Assembly: GCA_964650885.1 (NCBI GenBank)
Contig: CAZYXG010000006.1
Location: 1-64,000, forward strand
Origin: JAPLFM01 sp964650885
GTDB taxonomy: Bacteria > Bacteroidota > Ignavibacteria > Kapaibacteriales > UBA2268
Direction: 5' to 3'
DNA length: 64,000 bases
Below are positions 1 to 9,900 of the stretch, one piece after another; the first letter of the stretch is position 1, and each line of letters opens with the position of its first letter. The notes under the pieces are model-generated. The model did not search any database and was not told the origin of the DNA. It saw only the letters and a program-made list of their open reading frames with translations. A program made the position numbers and the translations under genes.

Positions 1-1
1 G

Positions 2-61
2 TTGGATAATGAAATTTTAGCTTGTAATTTACAAAGCCAACTACAAGAAGCAATTGATTAA
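2..61 (+). CDS. C-terminal tail of a gene cut by the window edge
   Basis: Frame 2 is open from the window edge to a TAA at 59-61 and encodes 19 residues ending in QSQLQEAID. The other two forward frames close almost at once. The tail is too short to identify, and an open run of this length can occur by chance, so this is only a probable end of an upstream gene transcribed toward the efflux operon. Confidence 0.3.
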   Translation: MDNEILACNLQSQLQEAID

Positions 62-141
62 ACTTAAGATAACTTAAAATTAATCTGAAATTGCATCGTC
101 AGAATCTTGGGTTTGAGATAAATCCGTTAATTATTTTACAA

Positions 142-582
142 ATGCAAAAAGTAAACAAACACTTAACTTCATCCACTTCTTATCGCTTCCTTGCGATGAT
201 TTTATTTTTTGTGTTGTATTCAAGTAATATTTTTACTGGACTTTCTGCCAATCAATCCATATCGGAATCAACAAATTACTCTTATTTATTTGAATCCAAC
301 CTACTTACTTCAAAATCACTATCGAGCAATTTCTTTGGTTCTGAGACTTTGAGTGAGTTTGTTCCAGAAAATAGTCAAGATAAAATATTTGCATTCGAAG
401 TCAATGAAAATGAAGAAGAAATAGATGTTTTTGAAGAAGATGAATTATCAAATCGTAATAATTTGCGTAAATTCAAATCAAACTCTAATCTTCTATATAT
501 TTATTCCCTTAATCTACAAAAGAGAAAAGTTATTCCTCTTTACATTCTCTTTTCTTCTTGGAAAACCTACAACAACAACTAA
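142..582 (+). CDS. Short exported or membrane-anchored hypothetical protein upstream of RND efflux operon
   Basis: I do not recognise a domain. The frame opens with a TTG at 91, but the ATG at 142 gives a better start: the product (146 residues) then begins MQKVNKHLTSS, followed by a hydrophobic stretch (FLAMILFFVLYSSNIF) that looks like a signal peptide or anchor. The middle is Ser/Asn-rich, then comes an acidic patch (ENEEEIDVFEEDE), and the end is basic and aromatic (KRKVIPLYILFSSWK). It lies 119 bp upstream of the periplasmic adaptor gene on the same strand. By position it could be a regulator or accessory of the pump, but that is inference only. No strong ribosome binding site is visible. 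Confidence 0.55.
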   Translation: MQKVNKHLTSSTSYRFLAMILFFVLYSSNIFTGLSANQSISESTNYSYLFESNLLTSKSLSSNFFGSETLSEFVPENSQDKIFAFEVNENEEEIDVFEEDELSNRNNLRKFKSNSNLLYIYSLNLQKRKVIPLYILFSSWKTYNNN

Positions 583-701
583 TTGCACAGCAATTCCCAA
601 TCCATAATTTATTTTCATTACTCAAATTGATTGTTTGAATTAATTCTAATAATCTATTTGTACTGTGATTATTTCTTTCATTTTTCTAATAAAATTAAAC
701 A

Positions 702-1784
702 ATGAAACTTAAATCTGTTTTATTATTGTTTGCAGTAATAATGTTTTTTGGCTGCAATCACAAAGATCAAAAAGTTGAGGTAACAGTATTAACTGTTACT
801 AGTCCTATGCAAAAAGATACAGTTGTAATTACTCAATATGTATCCCAAATTCAATCAATTCAACATATTGAGCTGAGGTCACTTGAAAAAGGATATTTGC
901 AAAAAATTTATGTTGACGAAGGTCAGACAGTAACTAAGGGGCAAATGCTATTTCAAATAATGCCTATAGTGTTTCAAGCAGAAGCCCACAAAGCTAAAGC
1001 TGAATTAAATACGGCAGAAATTGAATATCAGAACACAAAAAACTTATCTGACAACAATATTGTTTCCAAGAATGAGCTTGCACTTTCTAATGCCAAATTA
1101 GAAAAAGCAAAAGCTGATTTAGAACTTGCAAATGCACATTTGAGCTTTACTGAAATTAGAGCTCCATTTAATGGTATAGTTGGTCGTTTCAATAAAGTTA
1201 GATTAGGTAGTTTATTGGACGAAGGAGAATTGCTAACATCACTTTCTGATAACAGCAAATTGTGGGTATATTTTAATGTGCCAGAAGCTGAATATCTAAA
1301 TTATGTATCCCACTCAAGAAAAACTGGTAGCGAAACCGTCCAGCTAATTATGGCAAATAATGAGCTTTTTCCCCAATCAGGCATCATTGAAACAATTGAA
1401 TCTGATTTCAATAACGAAAATGGAAATATTGCATTTAGAGCTACATTTCCTAACCCAGACAAAGTATTAAGACATGGGCAAACTGGAACAATTTTAATGT
1501 CTTCTCGCTTGAAGAATGCAATTATAATTCCGCAAGCAGCTACTTTTGATGTTTTAGATAAAAAATATGTCTATGTAATTGATGAGACAAATACTGTGAA
1601 AGCAAGAGAAATAACTATTGGTGTTGAGATGCCACATTTATTCACTGTGCTTTCAGGACTTAATACTAGCGACAAGATTTTAATTGATGGATTACGAAAA
1701 GTAAAAAATAACGATAAGATTAAAACTAAGTTTCAACCAATAGAAGCAGTTTTAAATGAATTAGGTCATTTGCATGCAGAATGA
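702..1784 (+). CDS. RND efflux periplasmic adaptor (membrane fusion protein), lipoprotein
   Basis: This is the adaptor of a tripartite AcrAB-TolC-type exporter, linking the inner-membrane pump to the outer-membrane channel across the periplasm. The 360-residue protein starts with a lipoprotein signal ending in the lipobox FFGC (Cys about residue 18). The biotinyl/lipoyl-like half motifs follow: residues about 45-75 (RSLEKGYLQKIYVDEGQTV) and about 150-175 (TEIRAPFNGIVGRFNKVRLG), separated by an alpha-helical hairpin rich in Ala, Lys and Glu (about 85-145). A beta-barrel and membrane-proximal domain complete it. Length and order fit the HlyD/AcrA family. It is the first core gene of the three-gene operon, with 26 bp to the pump gene. 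The substrate cannot be read from sequence; drugs or other amphiphiles are usual for HAE-1-type partners. Confidence 0.93.
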   Translation: MKLKSVLLLFAVIMFFGCNHKDQKVEVTVLTVTSPMQKDTVVITQYVSQIQSIQHIELRSLEKGYLQKIYVDEGQTVTKGQMLFQIMPIVFQAEAHKAKAELNTAEIEYQNTKNLSDNNIVSKNELALSNAKLEKAKADLELANAHLSFTEIRAPFNGIVGRFNKVRLGSLLDEGELLTSLSDNSKLWVYFNVPEAEYLNYVSHSRKTGSETVQLIMANNELFPQSGIIETIESDFNNENGNIAFRATFPNPDKVLRHGQTGTILMSSRLKNAIIIPQAATFDVLDKKYVYVIDETNTVKAREITIGVEMPHLFTVLSGLNTSDKILIDGLRKVKNNDKIKTKFQPIEAVLNELGHLHAE

Positions 1785-1810
1785 TAATAATAATTTAATA
1801 ATAGAAAATC

Positions 1811-4800
1811 ATGTTTACTAAATTTATACAAAGACCAGTACTTGCCATTACACTTTCATTGGCAATAGTATTTCTAGGAATACTAGCAATTGTAACTAGA
1901 CCAATAGCACAATTCCCAGAAATTGCTCCACCGAGAGTAAGTATTTTTATTGAATTTCCTGGCTCTAATGCAGATGTTCTAATTAAATCTACTATTACAA
2001 TTTTGGAACGTGCCATTAATGGCGTTCAAGGAATGCAGTACATAATATCAGATGCTACTAGTGCCAGTGAAGCTACTGTGCAAATTGTTTTTGAGCCTGG
2101 CACCGACCCAACATTAGCAGCTTCAAGAGTAAAATTGAGAGTTGACCAAGTTTGGACAAATTTACCTCCTTTGGTTCAAAGAGAGGGAGTGGTAATCACT
2201 CCTATTCAGCCAAGTATGCTAATGTATGTCAATCTATTCAGTACAAACAAAAGCAATGACGAGAAATTTTTATTTAACTATGCAAATACCTACTTAATAC
2301 CAGAAATACAGCGTATTGAGGGAATGGGTAGAGCAAGTTTAATTGGGAGTCGTGCATTTTCAATTCGTATTTGGTTAAAGCCAGATAGAATGAGAGCTTA
2401 TAGTTTGTCTGCTGAAGAAGTTTTGAAATCAATTGAGGAGCAAAGTGTACTTGCTCGACCTGGTAGGGTTGGATTAAGTTCCGGTAGGAGTGCACAGTCG
2501 CTCGAATATGTATTCACCTATAAAGGATGGTACAATAAACCAGAAGAATACAAAAATATAATTGTGCGGGCAACTCCGGAAGGAGAGATACTTCGACTAG
2601 GAGATATAGCTGAAGTTGAGGTGGGAAGTGAGTTTGTGGATATTTACACAAATAAAGACGGATATCCTACTGCTGCTATGGTGTTGAAGCAAAACCCAGG
2701 TAGCAATGCCAATAAAGTTATAGATGATGTTAAAGCCAAGCTTGAGGAGCTTAAAAAAGATTTTCCTCCTGGAGTGGACTATGAAATCAATTATGATGTT
2801 TCAAAGTTTGTAAATGCCTCTATTGAAAAAGTAATACATACACTTATTGAAGCTTTTATTTTAGTTTCATTTGTAGTGTTTATTTTCCTTGGAGATTTGC
2901 GTTCAACGCTTATTCCAACACTAGCCGTACCTGTATCTTTAATAGGTACATTTATTTTTATGCAAATGTTTGGTTTAAGCATAAATTTGGTGACACTATT
3001 TGCATTGGTACTAGCTATTGGGATTGTAGTCGATGATGCCATTGTAGTGGTCGAGGCAGTACATGCTAAAATGGAAAGTGAGAATATATCGCCTTATCAG
3101 GCAGTAAAAAAGGTACTATTTGAAATAAGTGGTGCAATTATCGCCATCACTTTGATTATGACCGCAGTATTTGTCCCAGTTGGTTTTATGACTGGCCCAG
3201 TTGGTGTAATCTATCGCCAATTCTCTATCACAATGGCTACAGCTATTGTTTTATCGGGTTTGGTAGCACTAACCTTGACTCCAGTTCTTTGTGCAATAAT
3301 TCTGAAAAACAACCATGGCAAAGCTAAGAAAAAATCTCCAGTACAGAAATTTATAGATTGGTTTAATAGAAGTTTCGATAAATTAACTGGGAAATACACA
3401 AGACTTCTAACCAAAATAGTAAACCGAAGAGTGGTTACTTTCGGTGTGTTGATTGTATTTGGGATTAGCATAGTTGGTATTAATAAAATACTGCCTGCTG
3501 GATTTATTCCAAATGAAGACCAAGGTCAGATATATGCCATTATTCAAACTCCACCAGGCACTACTCTTGAAAGAACAAATACAGTGGCAACCGAACTACA
3601 AAAAATAGCAAAAAGCATTGAAGGAGTTCAATCAGTAACATCAATGGCTGGGTATGAAATTTTAACGGAGGGACGAGGATCTAATGCTGGTACTTGTCTT
3701 ATTAATTTAAAAGATTGGTCTGATCGCAAGCAATCTGTGAAAGAAATTATTGAAGAATTGGAAGAAAAAACCAAAGATATTGGGGCCACTCTAGAATTTT
3801 TTGAACCACCATCTGTTCCTGGATATGGAGCATCTGCTGGGTTTGCTTTAAGACTTTTGGACAAAAGTAGCGATGTTGATTATCAAGAGTTCGACAAAAT
3901 AAATACACAGTTTATGAAAGACCTGAAAAAACGAAAAGAATTATCAGGATTATTTACTTTCTATGCTGCAAACTATCCTCAGTACGAACTTATTATAGAT
4001 AATCAATTAGCTATGCAAAAAGGTGTTTCTATTGGTAAAGCAATGGATAATCTTAACATTATGATTGGTAGCACCTATGAACAGGGGTTCATACGCTTTA
4101 ATAACTTTTATAAAGTTTATACCCAAGCAGATCCAAAGTACAGAAAATTACCTTCCGATATATTAAACCTTTACGTTAAAAACGATAAAGGTGAAATGGT
4201 TCCTTATTCAGCATTTATGAGCATTAAGAAAACTCAAGGACCAAATGAAATTACAAGATATAATTTGTACACTTCTGCTCTTATAAATGGAGTACCTGCA
4301 TCTGGATATACAACAGGCGATGCAATTACTGCTATACGAGAAGTTGCAAAGGAAACTCTACCTAGGGGTTACGATATTGCATGGGAAGGACTTTCTTATG
4401 ATGAATCTAGAAAAGGGAATGAAGCACTCTACATATTAATAGTAGTAATAGTCTTTGTTTATTTGGTACTCGCTGCCCAATATGAAAGTTTCTTGTTGCC
4501 TTTTGCAGTTTTGCTATCATTACCTCCTGGCATATTCGGTTCATTCTTATTATTAAAACTAATGGGACTAACCAACGATGTCTATGCACAGATAGGGCTG
4601 ATAATGCTTGTCGGTTTGTTGGGTAAAAATGCAGTGCTAATAGTAGAGTTTGCAGTTCAGCAACATCAAAATGGAGCTAGTGTATTGGATGCTGCTATTG
4701 AAGGAGCAAAAGTACGATTCAGGCCAATATTAATGACTTCCTTTGCATTTATTGCTGGGTTGATACCATTGGCATTGGCTACTGGTCCTGGTGCTGTAGG

Positions 4801-5056
4801 AAATCGTACTATCGGTTCATCAGCTCTAGGCGGTATGCTTTTAGGAACTTTATTCGGTGTATTAATTGTTCCGGGTCTTTACTTTATTTTCGGAACATTA
4901 TCTGAAGGTAAAAGTTTAATTCAAAACGAAGATGAAAACCCACTTATTGAGGATTTAATAGGTAATGTATCGGAAGCGTCTTTGATTAAGAAATTGAAAA
5001 AATTAAATGTTTTACTGAAATTAGCTAAAAGAAAAAAGAGTAGAAATGAGCAATAA
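1811..5056 (+). CDS. RND efflux pump, inner-membrane permease (AcrB/HAE-1 type)
   Basis: This is the proton-driven inner-membrane pump of the tripartite exporter. Its 1081 residues match the family's usual length of about 1030-1050 plus a longer Lys-rich tail (ending KLAKRKKSRNEQ). The N-terminal segment FTKFIQRPVLAITLSLAIVF is the first membrane helix. The proton-relay aspartates are present as VVDDAIVVVEAV near residue 407 in helix 4, and the relay lysine as LLGKNAVLIVEFA near 938 in helix 10, as in AcrB. Two large periplasmic porter/docking regions lie between the helices. The pair of Asp residues in helix 4 argues for the drug/hydrophobe (HAE) branch rather than the metal (CusA) branch, as known for the family. 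The end overlaps the start of the channel gene by 11 bases, implying translational coupling. Confidence 0.95.
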   Translation: MFTKFIQRPVLAITLSLAIVFLGILAIVTRPIAQFPEIAPPRVSIFIEFPGSNADVLIKSTITILERAINGVQGMQYIISDATSASEATVQIVFEPGTDPTLAASRVKLRVDQVWTNLPPLVQREGVVITPIQPSMLMYVNLFSTNKSNDEKFLFNYANTYLIPEIQRIEGMGRASLIGSRAFSIRIWLKPDRMRAYSLSAEEVLKSIEEQSVLARPGRVGLSSGRSAQSLEYVFTYKGWYNKPEEYKNIIVRATPEGEILRLGDIAEVEVGSEFVDIYTNKDGYPTAAMVLKQNPGSNANKVIDDVKAKLEELKKDFPPGVDYEINYDVSKFVNASIEKVIHTLIEAFILVSFVVFIFLGDLRSTLIPTLAVPVSLIGTFIFMQMFGLSINLVTLFALVLAIGIVVDDAIVVVEAVHAKMESENISPYQAVKKVLFEISGAIIAITLIMTAVFVPVGFMTGPVGVIYRQFSITMATAIVLSGLVALTLTPVLCAIILKNNHGKAKKKSPVQKFIDWFNRSFDKLTGKYTRLLTKIVNRRVVTFGVLIVFGISIVGINKILPAGFIPNEDQGQIYAIIQTPPGTTLERTNTVATELQKIAKSIEGVQSVTSMAGYEILTEGRGSNAGTCLINLKDWSDRKQSVKEIIEELEEKTKDIGATLEFFEPPSVPGYGASAGFALRLLDKSSDVDYQEFDKINTQFMKDLKKRKELSGLFTFYAANYPQYELIIDNQLAMQKGVSIGKAMDNLNIMIGSTYEQGFIRFNNFYKVYTQADPKYRKLPSDILNLYVKNDKGEMVPYSAFMSIKKTQGPNEITRYNLYTSALINGVPASGYTTGDAITAIREVAKETLPRGYDIAWEGLSYDESRKGNEALYILIVVIVFVYLVLAAQYESFLLPFAVLLSLPPGIFGSFLLLKLMGLTNDVYAQIGLIMLVGLLGKNAVLIVEFAVQQHQNGASVLDAAIEGAKVRFRPILMTSFAFIAGLIPLALATGPGAVGNRTIGSSALGGMLLGTLFGVLIVPGLYFIFGTLSEGKSLIQNEDENPLIEDLIGNVSEASLIKKLKKLNVLLKLAKRKKSRNEQ

Positions 5057-6479
5057 TTTGAAACCTAAAATTACGGGAATTGTATTTATTTTATTTGCCT
5101 TAGCGAGTTGTTCAATTCCCGATAATGAAATAAAAACAGAAAACAACTTTACACCAGAGTCATTTAGCAATGAATTTAAAGATACTACTAGCATTGCTAA
5201 TTTAAATTGGAAAAATTATTTTGACGATAATAATCTTTCGGTTTTGATAGATTCTGCTTTGCAGAACAATCAAGAGATGAACATTATGAAACAAGAAATT
5301 GAAATTTCCAAAAATGAAATTTTGACTCGAAGGGGTGAATACCTGCCTTCTGTGAAAATAGCAGCTGGAGCCGATTACACAAAAGAGGGTGGATACACTT
5401 CAAGTGCTGCCATTAAAGAGAATTTGAACGCTACCGAAAAAAAGAATGTAGTACTTTCTAATTCTAAATTTATGATAGGTGCTATAGCAACTTGGGAAAT
5501 TGATATTTGGAAGAAACTACGAAATGCTCAAAGTGCTGCCGAAATGAATTACTTAGCAGGAATAGAAGGTAAGAATTTCCTACAAACTAATTTAATATCA
5601 GAAATAGCTTATTCTTACTATGAGCTTACAGCACTTGATAATTTATTAGAAATAATAGAGCAGAATATTAAATTGCAAACAGATGCGTTAAAATCGGTAC
5701 GGCTTCAAAAAGAATCTGCCAAGGTTACAGCCTTAGCAGTCAATAGATTTGAAGCACAATTGCTTAATACTCAAAATCTGCAATATGCTGTCAAACAAAG
5801 AATAACCGAGTCTGAAAATAGAATACATTACTTGACAGGGACTTTCCCGAGATCATTAAAAAGAAATTCAATTAAGTTCTTAGAATTTAAGCTTGATACT
5901 CTTCAAATGGGTCTTCCATCAAGTTTGCTAAAAAATAGACCTGATATACGTAGGGCTGAATTTCAGTTGGCTGCTTCAAAACTAAATGTAGAAGTTGCAA
6001 GAGCTAATTTCTATCCATCTTTAGGTTTGAAAGCTGGAGTAGGATTTAATGCATTCAATCCTACATTTCTCACTAACCCAGCATCTATTGTTTATAATGC
6101 TGCTGGTGATATATTAGCTCCCTTAGTCAACAGAAACGCAATTATAGCAGCTTATAATACTGCTTCTGCACAGCAAATACAAGCTGTATTTACTTATGAA
6201 CAATCTATAATAAATGCTTACGCTGATGTGCTAAACCAACTTGCAAAAAACGACAACTATAAATATAGTTTCGATACAAAAAGTAAAGAAGTTGAGTTAT
6301 TAAACGAATCTGTTAATATAGCAAATAGCTTGTTTTATTCAGCCAGAGCAGACTATGTAGAAGTTTTACTCACTCAAGAAGAAGCATTGAAATCGAAAAT
6401 GGAACTAGTAGAAATCAAGCTACAACAACTAAATGCTAAGGTAAATCTATACAGAGCATTAGGTGGTGGCTGGAAATAA
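5046..6479 (+). CDS. Outer-membrane efflux channel, TolC/NodT-type lipoprotein
   Basis: This is the outer-membrane exit duct of the RND system. The 477-residue protein carries a lipoprotein signal with lipobox LASC (Cys about residue 22), typical of NodT/OprM-like factors. Two OEP repeats are visible: about residues 55-270 and 285-475, each rich in long helices. The second begins with LPSSLLKNRPDIRRAEFQL, the conserved 'RPDIR.AE..L' motif of the family, followed by ANFYPSLGLKAGVG. The C-terminal half ends with coiled-coil-like sequence and ALGGGWK, a common family ending. The start lies inside the pump gene (11-base overlap), and a strong terminator follows 17 bases after the stop, closing the operon. 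Confidence 0.94.
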   Translation: MSNNLKPKITGIVFILFALASCSIPDNEIKTENNFTPESFSNEFKDTTSIANLNWKNYFDDNNLSVLIDSALQNNQEMNIMKQEIEISKNEILTRRGEYLPSVKIAAGADYTKEGGYTSSAAIKENLNATEKKNVVLSNSKFMIGAIATWEIDIWKKLRNAQSAAEMNYLAGIEGKNFLQTNLISEIAYSYYELTALDNLLEIIEQNIKLQTDALKSVRLQKESAKVTALAVNRFEAQLLNTQNLQYAVKQRITESENRIHYLTGTFPRSLKRNSIKFLEFKLDTLQMGLPSSLLKNRPDIRRAEFQLAASKLNVEVARANFYPSLGLKAGVGFNAFNPTFLTNPASIVYNAAGDILAPLVNRNAIIAAYNTASAQQIQAVFTYEQSIINAYADVLNQLAKNDNYKYSFDTKSKEVELLNESVNIANSLFYSARADYVEVLLTQEEALKSKMELVEIKLQQLNAKVNLYRALGGGWK

Positions 6480-6496
6480 TTAAATTTAAATAAAAT

Positions 6497-6533
6497 AAAG
6501 GTAGGTTCAAAAAAAAAGACCTACCTTTTTTTT
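6497..6533 (+). terminator. Rho-independent terminator of the RND efflux operon
   Basis: A 10-bp perfect stem (6497-6506 with 6519-6528) encloses a 12-base A-rich loop and is followed by a T run to 6533. It starts 17 bases after the channel gene stop. Confidence 0.9.
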
Positions 6534-6932
6534 GGCCTTAATTGGAAGCGAAATGTACTAATAGATGTTTTGAATGTGAAGAGACTTGCCTTATACCTGT
6601 ATAATTTTACTCGGTCATACCAAATACGTAAAGTTTCTAAACTCATATCCCTTTAGGGTTTATATTGATAGATTACAAAATTACACACTACAACAACCCC
6701 CTTTATTGTTTGGTATGACTTGGAAATGAACCATCGAATAGATAAGTTTTTGATTTAGATACAAGAGGATTTGTTATAACATTTCTTCTTTTGTCGTGTT
6801 TATCATTTCTAGTTCAGAACATTTCTGCAATTCTTGGCTTTCCTTTGGATATTTCACTTCGTTCAGTATAACACACAAATCTTGCTAATCTTTTAATTCT
6901 ATAATCTTTTTCAGGTATTTGGACTTTTAAAC
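6534..6932. other. Non-coding stretch between two convergent units, with an inverted repeat
   Basis: I see no supported gene in these roughly 400 bases. An 11-bp perfect inverted repeat GTCATACCAAA / TTTGGTATGAC is present at 6614-6624 and 6709-6719, and small hairpins occur near 6590-6605 and 6645-6660. Around 6850-6875 is a phrase resembling dispersed intergenic repeat text of related genomes. Function is unknown; the repeat could be a leftover of a small mobile element. Confidence 0.35.
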
Positions 6933-6968
6933 AAAAAAATCCCTCTCTAAATTAATAGAGAGGGATTT
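6933..6968 (-). terminator. Rho-independent terminator after the 2080-residue surface protein gene
   Basis: A 12-bp perfect stem (6937-6948 with 6957-6968) has an 8-base loop. On the minus strand it is followed by a T run (A run 6933-6939 on the plus strand). It lies 30 bases past the stop of the giant gene. Confidence 0.9.
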
Positions 6969-6997
6969 GTTTAATTCTAACTTATTTCTAAGTTAAA

Positions 6998-9900
6998 TTA
7001 TTTTCCTAGAACTACTTCACGGATTACTGATTTTGTACCAGCAGTAATTTTCACGAAGTAAACTCCTTGAGTTAAACCGTTTGATTTGATTCTTACATTA
7101 TTAGAACCGCTTTTCATTGGTGCGTTTTCCAATACTGTAGAAACCATTGCTCCAGTTGTACTGTATAGTTCAATTGTAACTGCTTCTTCTTGTGGAAGAT
7201 TAAATTCAACTGATGTTTCTGTTACGAATGGGTTAGGATATGCTGCACCTACTGTAAAGTTAGCATTGTCTTCTTGTACGTCTGTAGCAGAAGGTTTGAT
7301 GCCAAATTTTTGTGAGCGAGAATATTCTAAGTCAGTGTCGTTTGAGTATACAGCTCTCAAGATAGCGTTGTCTGTAGTAATTCCATCAACAACTTTCCAA
7401 TCTAAAGCTTTTTTCAAAGCTGCTACACTAGTAGCAACAGTTTGCCATTTAGCACCGCCATCGATAGATAGTTGAAGGTCGAACAATTGTACGTTGTTAG
7501 AGTTCCATTGTACTTTTGCGTTTGAAAGACCAGTAAGTTTTTCACCAGCAGAAGGACGAGTCAAGCTAACTGTTCCAGCCAATACTTTGAATGGTTCTGA
7601 AGCAGCAAGGAATTGACCTGTAGTCGCATCGTACATTGCAATTACTGCATTTTTAGTGTTCACGTTTGCAGGAATAGTCCATTCAACTTGTCCGTTTGCG
7701 CTGTTAACTTCGCCAACTACTGTAGTCCAGTTGTTAGTTCCGTCAGCAGAGAATTCAAAACGTACGTTTGAAGTTTCTTCAACAACCCAGTTGATAGAAG
7801 ATTTAGTTCCACCGAAGTAGATTGGATCTTTTGCAGCTGGTTTAGAGATAAAGTTAGCTGGAGGCAAGATAGAGAAGATGTTATCTGTTCTATCAATTTC
7901 CAATCCAGTGTTCACATCAACTAATCTAACAAGTACTTCGCTAGAGTTTACGTTAGGCACTTGCCAAACGAAGCTCAAGTTGTTTACACTTACTGGATCA
8001 GCATTGATTTTAGACCAAACACTACCGTTATCTAATGAGTATTGAATGTTTACGTTAGTTGTGAAAGAAGGTTTTTTCCAAGTAACTTCATAAACTCTGC
8101 CTGCTTTCCAATTTTCTCCACCGTTTGGTGAAGTAATAGAAGCGATTTTCACAGTGCTTACTGGAGTTACGTCAACAAAGTAACCGTCTTTAGTCAAGTT
8201 CACGCCATCAACAGTCCAAACCACAGTTGAGTTGTTCCATTTGAATGCGTATTCGTTAGATTCTTTTCTGATTTTGAATACTAAAGTACCAACTAAAGTT
8301 TTAGTGCTAGGTACATTGATACCAGATTTTCTAGCATAGTAGTCATAATCAATTTCGATTGTTCTTAAGTCAGGAACTGCATTTGGTGCAGATTCAGTTG
8401 GACCTGAGTAGATAGAACCAATATATCCATAATCAGGATTATTGCTCCAAGGGCTACCTTCAGTACCAGTGATACCAACATATTCAAGTAAGTTTGGATT
8501 GTAGTTCAAGCCAAAAGTAGAGTTAGCAAATGCCCAATCATCACCTTGATTAGTGATGTAAACTGGCATGTTGATGAATTGTTCATCAGCACTAAGTTCT
8601 GGTTCAGCATTAACTTTGTATTTAAATCCAAGACCTTTTGATTCAGTTTGGTTAGCTTTAGATTTAGTTTGACCTTTTTCAGCATCTTTAACTGATAAAG
8701 TTTCAAATTTTTCGTAAAGCGGGTTATTAACAATCATACCTTTGTTGTCATTAACTTGATTAGCGCCAGAGTATAAAGTCGGGAACAAATCAGCTAATGA
8801 GAAGAATTTACCATTGTTTCTATCAACTATGTTTCTATCAGTACCGTTTACGATACCATCGCCAGTTACGTCAGAGCGAGAAGCACCTGCACCAGCAGCA
8901 TCCAAACGAACTTGAACACGGTCAGCAGAGTTGATTTTACCATCTCTAAATACGTCACCAGCAACCATTGCAGCTAATGAATTAGTTGTAATGTTTTCAG
9001 ATTGACCATCATTATAGTGAAGACCAGTAGCACCATAGTTAGTAAGTGCTTTGTTAGTTTCAGAATAACCATAAGCAGTGTAAGTAAGACCAGGAGTAGA
9101 AGAAACTGCAGTCAAAGTATTGCTAGCAGTACCGCCCCATCCTTGGAAATCCCAACCAGATTCAACAGCCCAAGTTGACAAATTGTCACCTGTGAAAGCG
9201 AATGCAGCAGCATATTTAGAAAGAACTGGTAAGTGATTTTGGTGTTCAACCAATACCCAATAGTTACCATCTTGTAAGCTTTGGAATACGAAAGGAATAT
9301 TACCGAATGAAGCTCCTGCAGTACCTCTTACGAATGTACCCAATGGATCTTTATCAGAATAACCGCTTGCAGAAACTTGTTCAGCAACTACAGCGTTTGG
9401 TCTTCCAGCAAGAGAATTGTAAAGTTTTACTCTCATACCGTTAGTAACAAATGTAGTACCCAAGTTACCAGTGAACGCAGTAGCTGCACCTTGGTGGTAA
9501 CCTTCTAACAATGCACGAACTGTGAAGTTAGAAGCAGGAGTGATAGTGAAACGAGGTCCTTCAGTGCGCAATAAGCTAAATGTAGTGTATTCGTTAGCAG
9601 CAGCACTATTAATAGTAGTACGGCCTTTCAAACGAAGACGACCATTTTCCAAGATAGCTGGGATAGCTTCTTGAGATGGTGTGTTAAATTTAGCAATGCT
9701 CATATCTAATTTACCAGCAAATTGTAAGTGAGGTGGGTTAACACCAGCAAATCTGTAAGTAGTAGTTAAAGGCAAAGTAAATGCATCAGTCAAAGTTACT
9801 ATATCGTTATCAGAAGCAGTTGCATTGTAAGGGAAAGTAACAACGTTACCACCTGAGTTACCTGACCATTCTAAGTCAGAAGCTAAAGCAGTTGCGTTAT

